A stretch of 64,000 bases of DNA, from the NCBI RefSeq assembly GCF_021018805.1, contig NW_026960610.1:682001-746000 (forward strand). The letters are read 5' to 3'. The position numbers and the translations under genes were made by a program. The notes beneath the pieces are model-generated. The model was not told the origin of the DNA, searched no databases, and worked only from the letters and a program-made list of their open reading frames with translations. This document shows positions 57,110 to 64,000 of this stretch, piece by piece (position 1 is the stretch's first letter; the number at the start of each line of letters is the position of its first letter). Source of the stretch: Prinia subflava (Eukaryota > Chordata > Aves > Passeriformes > Cisticolidae).

Positions 57110-57661
57110 ATGTTACAGCACTACAGTCCCGCAGCCTGGGCTCGAGAGGGAAAAGGGAAATGTGAAACCCCAATCCATCTACAAGGGAGGCTCATAAGGT
57201 TACAGGTAGTAGTAGAAATAATTGCAAATCTCACCATGGATATCTTAACATTAGTAGCCAGGAAACACCCAGAAATAAAAGGTCTCATATGTCAACACCA
57301 GGCAGCAGTGAAGCACATACTAACTAAAGGAAGGGGAGTTTTGGGAGAATTGCAGGAAACTGAGTGTCAGGAGGCACAAATTCCCATCCGAAAAGAGGAT
57401 TCAAGATCAAAAGCCTCATGGTGGGAACGAATATTCAGAGAAAGGACAAGGGAGGAACTGATAAGAATCCTTATATTGTGCCCTATAACAGGAATAATGG
57501 TCTTGCCGTACCTAATACCCGGTTTCACTAATCCAATACATTGGGTAGCACATGGCATCCAGATACTAAGAATAATGAACCTCAAAGGGAAAAGAGGGAA
57601 CCGGGCAGCAATAGCACTAGCAAACTTTGAGGCACAAGCGAGAACAGAAAGACAAGAGTAA
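57110..57661 (+). pseudogene. env: Class I env transmembrane fragment
   Basis: This open stretch of 183 codons codes for the end of an envelope transmembrane subunit: a heptad region (about residues 35-95), a Trp pair before a hydrophobic anchor (SWWERIF, then ILILCPITGIMVLPYLIPGF) and a basic tail ending ERQE. It resembles the ERV-3 env end (SWWKKTGF). The upstream surface subunit is missing, so it is a 3' remnant of another class I provirus. Confidence 0.7.
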
Positions 57662-57742
57662 CCCTCAGTGGGGATATTAACAATTTGGATTAGTAAAAAA
57701 GGGAGAATCACGAATTATATGTTGAAATTTTAAAGAGAGGAT

Positions 57743-57864
57743 TGTGATAAATGACATAGGATAATTTGTGTTTATGATCGATATAAAATAAAAATTAAGC
57801 AATGCTCTGAAAAATAAATGGTAAAAGTCAGTCGGGCTTGGGAAAAACGAATTTAGGAATGGAC
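57743..57864 (+). repeat. LTR start after a polypurine tract
   Basis: AAAGAGAGGAT (57732-57742) precedes TGTGATAAATGAC, the expected join of polypurine tract and 3' LTR for the env fragment. It starts like the solo LTR at 7692. Only about 120 bp can be followed before another LTR begins. Confidence 0.5.
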
Positions 57865-58044
57865 AATTGTCGCTGTGAGCCTCGTCAGAAAGACACACTG
57901 GAGCCTGGAGTTTGGGTTGATCAGAGCAGCAGCAGGGGAGAAAATCCCTGCCTTGTTTATTACTTCCTATTTTATACTTCTCGCAAGGTGACCATGGATT
58001 GGAGAGTGGGCATTCTCACCTCTCACCACATTGGTCAAGGGGAC
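57865..58044 (-). repeat. Class II LTR fragment, interrupted by ERV-6
   Basis: It resembles 12447-12660: GTGAGCC near the start, then TGGATTGGAG, ACCTCTCA and CACATTGGTCAAG in order. It ends where the ERV-6 LTR starts, so ERV-6 probably integrated into it. Confidence 0.6.
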
Positions 58045-58577
58045 TGTTGCAGCCGGGAAGCCTGGTAGGCTCCCGTGGCGGTCAGTCGCTTAAGGGCAGA
58101 AATGCCTAGTCATGGTGACTAGGCCAAAATAACCCTTCTCCCGCGCTTGGACCCTCGCTTATCTCCCTGTAAGACAATAGGTCACTTTGTACCCCGAACC
58201 ATACCATTGGACACCTTTTCAAAACCTCTGTACCCTATAAAAACCCCACTTTCCCCCAGCTCAGCAGAAGCCGCTGTCCCTGGAACCCTTCACCGAAGAA
58301 GCTAATAAAGATTCATCTGTGGAACTCCATACGGCGCTTCTCCTCTCTCTCCCTGCGTCTGCCAAGGCACCTTAGCAAGCTTATGAGCTGAGAATCACTG
58401 CTAAAGAGCTGATCACTGCTAAGAGCTGAATATCACTATAACTAAGCTTGCTAAGTGTTGCCTGGGCCCGGGAGCTTTGCCGGAGTTGCTTGGACAGGGG
58501 GGTACGTAAGTGCACCCCTAACCAGGACCAACAAAGGCAGCCGAGACACCGACTGAAGCTACCGGGGAAAAACAAAA
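58045..58577 (+). repeat. ERV-6 5' LTR
   Basis: It starts TGTTGCAGCCGGG and has a strong TATAAAAA box (58236-58243) and AATAAA (58304-58309), then a U5 with GAGCTGA/ATCACTGCTAA short repeats. The end is set by the primer site at 58580 and is uncertain by a few bases. The left flank is GGGGAC. The 3' partner lies beyond the window, so age cannot be measured here. Confidence 0.8.
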
Positions 58578-58579
58578 CC

Positions 58580-58598
58580 TGGCGAACCAACGTGGGTG
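58580..58598 (+). promoter_or_regulatory. ERV-6 primer-binding site, tRNA-Lys-like
   Basis: TGGCGAACCAACGTGGGTG resembles the Lys(1,2)-type site TGGCGCCCAACGTGGG but differs in the fifth to eighth positions. Another tRNA could be the primer. Confidence 0.5.
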
Positions 58599-58793
58599 AA
58601 AAACCCCTGGAGAGCAGCCTTCACCGCGAAGAGTTACTGCCTTGGTTCGCTCAGAGTCCTTCTGAAGGCAACTTCTCCGTTATAGAAGAATTTCTCTGCA
58701 GAAGGCGTCTGACGACCCTCCCAGTCCAGCTCTGAGGAGTCAGACGTTGGCAGACCACCCTACCAGCAGCTTTTTGACCCACATTCGGCTGAG

Positions 58794-58801
58794 GAGTAAG
58801 T
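58794..58801 (+). promoter_or_regulatory. ERV-6 leader splice donor candidate
   Basis: GA|GTAAGT at 58796 is a near-consensus donor between primer site and gag. Confidence 0.55.
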
Positions 58802-58911
58802 TGATTACAGCCTTTTTGCGCGCAAAAAAATTCTTTACTCGGGTCTTTTTCTTTTTCTTTTTATTTTTTTTTCTCTTTTTTCTGCTGGGAGGGGAACGGG
58901 ACCACATTACT

Positions 58912-61113
58912 ATGGGATCAAAAAATAGTAAATTTAAACGATCCCAGAACGAGAGAGACTTATATTTAGAAATCTTAGAAATTCTATCTCTTAACAACCC
59001 TTCTTTCTCTAAAAGTAAAATCTTAAAAACTAACTTGAAAAAGTTTATCAAATGGATCATTTCCCAGTTTCCTGATACTAATACACAATCTATAACTTTA
59101 GATTCTTTTTGGGACTCGGTGGGGATAAAAATATACACTTCCCAACTTAATGGAGATTTCTCTGTTACACGATTTCTGCCCATTTTTCATAATATTACCA
59201 AAGTAGTAGAACAAGGAAATGTTAAGAAATCTCCCAGTCCCCCCGGAGAGAGCTGTCCATCCTTATCTCTCCCGCCAGACTGTGTCCTTTCAGATGCTAA
59301 TCTCCTCCCCCTCTCTCCAGATGCTGGCCACAGGGGGGTAGGGCGCGGATGCGCCGCTCCTGCCCCGCTCCCGCCCTGCGCCCCCGGTACCACCGCGGCC
59401 CCCGGCACCCCCACGCCCTCTCCCCAAAGCCCCCACCCCCACCCCTCGGCCCCCCCTCCTCCACCTTCAGCCGCCCCCCCGGGGACGGAGAACACGGACT
59501 CCGTGCTGTCCCCACCCTCCCTCTCCGCGCCGCCCCCACCTTCCCCCTCCCTCGCGCTGATCCCAAACCCTTCCTGTGTGCCTGCAAAGCCTGCAGGACC
59601 TGCTTATCTCATGTGTGGCCATCACCCTTTCCCCGCGGTATCTTCGAATGCAACTGTGCCTGCTCCTACAGACTCTGCACCCCCACACCTCACCCCCCCC
59701 ACTCCCTCTGTAGCGAACGTGGCCCCATGCAATCCCACCCACCCGTCGCTACCTTATCCCCAAACCCTGCAGCCACTAAACCCTCATGGTACTTCTGAGA
59801 CACCCCATGGTAGCATAACGCTTTTACAGGCCTCGCAACCCTGTCCCAGCTGCGCCTCCCGTAGCCAGGTCTTGCAGCCCTGTCTACAGCACCCCACACC
59901 CCTGCAAAATGCCACTCCAAAACGCCAGAAAAAGCACTCCTCATCGGAGGATAGTAGTGATACTGAGCTCAGTTCTGATGAAGATGACATTGATCCATGG
60001 GCTTTAATTAAAATGGAAGCCACTCACGCAGGTGACTGGGAGTTGGCTCAGAAAATTTCTGCCTTCCCTGTAACTTATATAAAGGGAAAAAGAGGTGGTG
60101 CCTCCACTAAAATTATGTGGGAACCTAATACAAACAAAGAGCTCATAGAACTTCGAAAAGTAGCCAAAGAACATGGCAGAAGTTCACATATTTTTAAAAA
60201 TTTCCTAGAAGCTATCTTCTCGGCACATGTTTTAATACCCCATGATGTTAAGAATATTGCTCACTGCCTCCTATCCCCGGCAGAATATATGCTATGGGAA
60301 AGGCATTGGAAAAAACAATTAAAAACATTATCAGACACATACGCTAAAGATCCTACTAGGCAAAGTTTTTCAGTTGAACAGCTGGCTGGAGAAGGCAATT
60401 TGCAGAAACCCTCAGATCAAGCTAAAACTTTGTCTGAGGCAGCAATACGAGATTTGGCTATTGCAGCTAAGACTTCCTTACTTCTTACCCCAGATGACTC
60501 TATCCCTACCCTACACTTCTCTAATATTAAACAAGGAGTAGATGAAAGCTTTATAAAATTTGTGGACAGAATTAAAGATGCTCTGGATAAACAGATAGAG
60601 AGCATAGAGGCAAGAAAAGAACTGTTATGCAAACTTGCCATGAGCAATGCTAATGAACAATGTAAAACTATTCTGAGAGCCTTACCCTTGGATACAGAAC
60701 CTACCATAGAACAAATGGTGGAAAGCTGTACACGTCACCTCTCCACTGAAAACACAGTAGCCCAAGCAGTTGCTAAGGGTATTGCAGAAGGAGTTTCTGG
60801 TGCATTTGCAGTAGTGACTTCCCAAGACCAGACCCGCTGCTTTCACTGTGGAGACTTTGGACATTTTATAAAGGACTGTCCACATAGGTCACCTATGCAA
60901 ATTCCCCGTAACACTTACCACAGACCCCAAAATCAGCAGCGCTTCCAGCAGCGTTCGGGAAACTGCCAGCGGAGCGTGGTCAGGCTCCACGCCAAGACAA
61001 CAAATCAAAAGCCATCCAGACCCAACCATGCATCATTCCAGGAGATGCCACGTCACAAGAAGGGGATCCAACATACAGAGCAATACAGACGGGAACCCGG
61101 CGCCAGCTGGTAA
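58912..61113 (+). CDS. gag: ERV-6 Gag (betaretrovirus-like), intact
   Basis: An open frame of 733 codons from ATG 58912. The frame is open further upstream to 58747, but MGSKNSK gives a Gly-2 myristoylation signal, so this start is preferred. Matrix is about residues 1-100. A very long Pro/Ser/Ala-rich linker follows (about 105-330), rich in PPP, SAPP and PSPS. An acidic strip (SSEDSSDTELSSDEDDID) precedes the capsid, which begins near PVTYIKG and carries the major homology region (IKQGVDESFIKFVDRIKDAL) and the LAMSNANEQCK block. Nucleocapsid has one CCHC knuckle (CFHCGDFGHFIKDCP) and a basic Gln-rich tail; most betaretroviruses have two knuckles. Gag ends at TAA 61111-61113, beyond the frameshift site at 60957. 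No lesion is visible. Confidence 0.93.
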   Translation: MGSKNSKFKRSQNERDLYLEILEILSLNNPSFSKSKILKTNLKKFIKWIISQFPDTNTQSITLDSFWDSVGIKIYTSQLNGDFSVTRFLPIFHNITKVVEQGNVKKSPSPPGESCPSLSLPPDCVLSDANLLPLSPDAGHRGVGRGCAAPAPLPPCAPGTTAAPGTPTPSPQSPHPHPSAPPPPPSAAPPGTENTDSVLSPPSLSAPPPPSPSLALIPNPSCVPAKPAGPAYLMCGHHPFPAVSSNATVPAPTDSAPPHLTPPTPSVANVAPCNPTHPSLPYPQTLQPLNPHGTSETPHGSITLLQASQPCPSCASRSQVLQPCLQHPTPLQNATPKRQKKHSSSEDSSDTELSSDEDDIDPWALIKMEATHAGDWELAQKISAFPVTYIKGKRGGASTKIMWEPNTNKELIELRKVAKEHGRSSHIFKNFLEAIFSAHVLIPHDVKNIAHCLLSPAEYMLWERHWKKQLKTLSDTYAKDPTRQSFSVEQLAGEGNLQKPSDQAKTLSEAAIRDLAIAAKTSLLLTPDDSIPTLHFSNIKQGVDESFIKFVDRIKDALDKQIESIEARKELLCKLAMSNANEQCKTILRALPLDTEPTIEQMVESCTRHLSTENTVAQAVAKGIAEGVSGAFAVVTSQDQTRCFHCGDFGHFIKDCPHRSPMQIPRNTYHRPQNQQRFQQRSGNCQRSVVRLHAKTTNQKPSRPNHASFQEMPRHKKGIQHTEQYRREPGASW
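60957..60963 (+). promoter_or_regulatory. gag-pro -1 frameshift site GGGAAAC
   Basis: The heptamer lies in the gag frame as G GGA AAC, the exact X XXY YYZ phasing. Seven bases later GGAGC (60971-60975) can pair with GCTCC (60984-60988), and GTGG in that loop can pair with CCAC just downstream, giving a hairpin or pseudoknot. The -1 frame is open from here to 61748. Confidence 0.88.
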
Positions 61114-61751
61114 CTGCTTTATCCATTGACTTAAAAAAGAGGGATGTTTATCGTGTCCCTACTGGCAAGTATGGGCCAAAAGGAGGTCCTTTTGACATTT
61201 TAATTATAGGTGATACCGTTAATGGGCCGGATGAAATTTTTGTTTTTCCAGCAGTACAAACAGTGCACCCAGGTCAAGAAATCTTGGTCCAACTGTGCTG
61301 CACAGACTTACCATTTTTTCTTTTAAAGGGAACTCCAATTGCACAAGCCTTTCTACTCCCAAAAAATCACAAGGAACAGCTTCCTCTCAACCCTATAGCA
61401 ATGTGGGCACAAGTTTTGGGATCCAATAGGCCTACCATTGAGTGTGGCCTATCCTGCAAAGGTGAGAAGATCCACCGACTGGGACTCCTGGACTCAGGCG
61501 CAGACCTGAGCCTCATCGCACGCTCAGAATGGCCTGCAAACTGGGAACTAGAACCGGTACCAGGTATGATTTCAGGGATCGGTGGAGCCACAATGTCCAT
61601 GCGAAGCAAGCACAACGTGCTCATCGAAGGGCCTGAAGGCAAGTTGGCAACTATCCGCCCATTTGTGGTAAGGGCCCCCATCACCCTTTGGGGAAGGGAT
61701 GTTCTATCCCAATGGGGAGCTTCCTTACAAATTCCCAGTCGGGATTTCTAA
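60963..61751 (+). CDS. pro: ERV-6 Pro (dUTPase-like region and protease)
   Basis: Reached by -1 frameshift from gag, this frame is open to TAA 61749-61751. The N-terminal part (about 61130-61365) ends in a PGQ...GTPIAQAFLLP segment like the C-terminal strand of trimeric dUTPases, which betaretroviruses fuse to protease; the upstream dUTPase motifs are weak, so it may be vestigial. The retroviral aspartic protease follows (LGLLDSGADLSLI near 61486, then WGRDVLSQWGA near 61693). Protease releases the mature virion proteins. No lesion is seen. Confidence 0.88.
   Translation: MPAERGQAPRQDNKSKAIQTQPCIIPGDATSQEGDPTYRAIQTGTRRQLVTALSIDLKKRDVYRVPTGKYGPKGGPFDILIIGDTVNGPDEIFVFPAVQTVHPGQEILVQLCCTDLPFFLLKGTPIAQAFLLPKNHKEQLPLNPIAMWAQVLGSNRPTIECGLSCKGEKIHRLGLLDSGADLSLIARSEWPANWELEPVPGMISGIGGATMSMRSKHNVLIEGPEGKLATIRPFVVRAPITLWGRDVLSQWGASLQIPSRDF
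61742..61748 (+). promoter_or_regulatory. pro-pol -1 frameshift site GGATTTC
   Basis: In the pro frame this reads G GAT TTC, directly followed by the TAA stop. It resembles the GGATTTA pro-pol site of mouse mammary tumour virus. The pol frame opens in -1 from 61748. Downstream CTGAGG (61761-61766) can pair with CCTCAG (61787-61792). Confidence 0.75.
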
Positions 61752-64000
61752 TTGGGGCCACTGAGGAGCGCACACTACCAGATACCCCTCAGCTTACCTG
61801 GAAATGCCAAACCCCAATCTGGATTGAACAGTGGCCCCTCCCTAAAGTAAAACTGTGCGCACTACAAGCACTTGTAGAAGAACAGCTTGCCAAAGGTCAC
61901 ATCGTCGAGACCACCAGCCCTTGGAACACCCCAGTCTTTGTACTGCAAAAGCCTGGAACGGACAGGTGGAGGCTCCTCCAGGATCTGCGTAAAATCAATG
62001 AGGTAATTGAGGATATGGGCCCCCTTCAGCCTGGACTGCCTTCACCATCGATGTTGCCTCGAGACTGGACACTTGCCATCATAGATATTAAAGACTGTTT
62101 CTTCAGCATCCCGCTGCACCCCCAGGACGCTCCAAGGTTTGCTTTTTCTGTCCCCTCTCTTAACAGAGAGGCTCCACTCAAAAGATATCATTGGCTTTTT
62201 CTTCCCCAAGGTCTCAAGGTCTCACCTACCATATGCCAATGGTATGTTGCTCGTGTTTTGTCTCCCATTCGGAGCCTATTTCCAGATGCAATCATCTACC
62301 ACTATATGGATGACATCCTGATCTGTGCATCAGACAAAGCCTACCTAGACAAAGCGGTTACAAAGACTATTGAAACCATAGAAAAAGCAGGGTTCGAGAT
62401 CCGTGAAGACAAAATACAGTACACCAACCCATGGACTTATCTTGGATTCCAGATCCGGGAAAGGACCATCGTACCCCAGCAGCTCGTCATCCGAGACGAC
62501 CCAAAAACTCTGAGAGACTTACATAGTCTGTGTGGATCCATCAATTGGGTACGTCCTCTGCTAGGAATTACAACAGAGGACCTCGCTCCCCTGTTCAACC
62601 TTCTCCGTGGCAACGGAGACCTGGACTCTCCACGCACTCTTACAACAGAAGCCCGAGATGCCATCACCAAAGTCCAAGAAGCCCTATCTTCACACCAAGC
62701 CCATCGCTTCGAGCCTAGCCTGCCTTTCCAGTTTGTCATCCTGGGAAAAGCACCCCGGTTCCATGGACTGATTTTCCAATGGGATACTCAGCTTCGAGAT
62801 CCTTTATTGATAATTGAGTGGATCTTTACAAACAACCAACCTACAAAGACAATTACCACCTTCCAAGAAATCATGGCACATCTAATAAAAAAGGCCAGAA
62901 CTCGCCTCCGTTCCCTTGCAGGGTGTGAGTTCACATGCATATACATGCCATTAACCGGCGGAGACCTGGAACATTTGCTTCAGACCAATGAAAATCTCCA
63001 GTACGCCCTAGATAGCTATACAGGCCAAATTTCCATCCATATCCCAAAACATAAACTTTTTAATATAACCTTTAATCTGACCCCAAAATTAGTACAGAGT
63101 AGAACACCTCTCAAAGCTCTAACAGTCTTTACAGATGGCTCGGGGTCATCCCACAAGTCTGTAATGACATGGAAAGACCCTAAGACCCAAAAATGGGAAT
63201 CTGATGTCCAAATTGTGGAGGGATCTCCACAGATTGCAGAGTTAGCAGCTGTTGTCAGAGCCTTTGAGAAATTCAAAGACGAACCTTTTAATCTCATTAC
63301 AGACTCTTCATATGTCGCAGGTATAGCTATGAGGGCAGAACAAGCCCTTCTCAAAGACGTTTCCAATCCAAAGTTACACCAATTGATTTCTGCATTAATA
63401 CGTTTAATCTCCCACAGAAAACAACCTTACTATGTAATGCATGTAAGGTCACACACTGACCTCCCAGGTATCATTGCAGAAGGGAACAGGAGAGCAGATG
63501 CTTTGGCCATGGCACTAGAGACTGCTAACATCCCTGACATCTTTGCCCAGGCAAAGTTGTCACATGCATTTTATCACCAAAATGCAGCTGCCCTTATTAG
63601 AATGTTCAAGCTCTCAAAAGATCAAGCAAAAGCTATTGTTGCCACGTGCCCGAACTGCCAAAGCTACCAGATACCATCTGTGGGGACAGGAGTCAATCCC
63701 CGAGGACTTAACAGCTGCCAGCTGTGGCAGACAGATGTCACTCACTTCCCACCTTTTGGAAGGTCAAAGTATGTGCACGTATCGGTTGACACGTTTTCTG
63801 GAGCAGTGTTTGCATCATCTCATCCAGGAGAAACTACACAGCATGCCATAAAGCACTTCCTCCTTGCCTTTGCTACCCTGGGAGTACCAAAACAGATCAA
63901 AACAGATAATGGACCTGCCTATGCCTCTCGTAAGTTAAAAGAATTCTTCAGTAACTGGGGAATAGAACACAAGACAGGCATACCTGCAAATCCCACAGGA
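61748..64000 (+). CDS. pol: ERV-6 Pol (RT, RNase H, integrase), open to window end
   Basis: The frame entered at 61748 stays open to the last base, over 750 codons, with no stop seen. It holds RT fingers and palm (WPLPKVKLCALQALVEEQL, WRLLQDLRKIN, first Asp in IIDIKDCFF), the YMDD active site at 62303-62314, thumb and connection, RNase H (FTDGSG near 63130, ELAAVVRAF, ITDSSYVAG, ADALAMAL) and integrase with the His-His-Cys-Cys zinc domain (FYHQNAAALIRMF, CPNCQ) and the first two catalytic Asp residues (WQTDVTHF, KTDNGPAYAS). The catalytic Glu, integrase end, env and 3' LTR lie outside. Class II by RT and protease sequence. Confidence 0.92.

Noticed and set aside
59187..60023. Minus-strand Gly/Arg-rich ORFs
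   Set aside because: They are shadows of the proline-rich part of ERV-6 gag.

Overview
This window is avian nuclear DNA, probably from a songbird. It carries CR1 LINE fragments, CpG-island promoters, two vertebrate genes of the human Xq24 block (NKAP on the minus strand, ZBTB33/Kaiso on the plus strand) and a dense, layered set of class I (gammaretrovirus-like) and class II (betaretrovirus-like) endogenous retroviruses (ERVs). No prokaryotic features are present.

Layout. 1-0.9 kb: CR1 LINE. 1.35-2.0 and 17.95-18.7 kb: two copies of an LTR-like repeat. 2.7-12.0 kb: a plus-strand class I provirus (ERV-1) with paired 439-bp LTRs, one long gag-pro ORF, a broken pol split by a solo LTR, and a broken env. 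It lies inside the gag of an older minus-strand Lys-primed class II element whose start is at 12.0-12.9 kb. 13.4-17.5 kb: a 3'-truncated minus-strand class I provirus (ERV-2) with the same Arg-type primer site as ERV-1. 19.4-32.8 kb: a minus-strand class I provirus (ERV-3) with an Ala-type primer site. A solo LTR (28.2-29.6 kb) sits in its integrase, and a 6-kb nested insertion (20.1-26.2 kb) sits exactly in its polypurine tract. That nested insertion holds an old beta-like element (ERV-4). 32.5-38.6 kb: a patchwork of solo and partial LTRs.

40.3-46.6 kb: NKAP, nine exons on the minus strand. All exons can be recognised with correct phasing, but this copy has a 2-bp deletion in exon 2, no AG acceptor at exon 5 and a CGA-to-TGA type nonsense codon in exon 9. 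It looks like a decaying copy. 46.1-47.0 kb: its CpG-island promoter. 49.9-50.8 kb: a second CpG island that serves ZBTB33. The ZBTB33 coding exon (51.5-53.6 kb) is fully open and is followed by a 3-kb 3' UTR.

57.1-58.0 kb: remnants of an env and two LTRs. 58.0 kb to the window end: a betaretrovirus-like provirus (ERV-6) whose 5' LTR, gag, pro and all visible pol appear unbroken. Both -1 frameshift sites are present, at gag/pro (GGGAAAC) and pro/pol (GGATTTC). This is the youngest-looking element in the window and the most interesting one. High ERV load beside a decaying NKAP suggests, without proving it, a low-recombination context such as a W or neo-W chromosome. All work was done by eye; LTR boundaries given with ~ are approximate.
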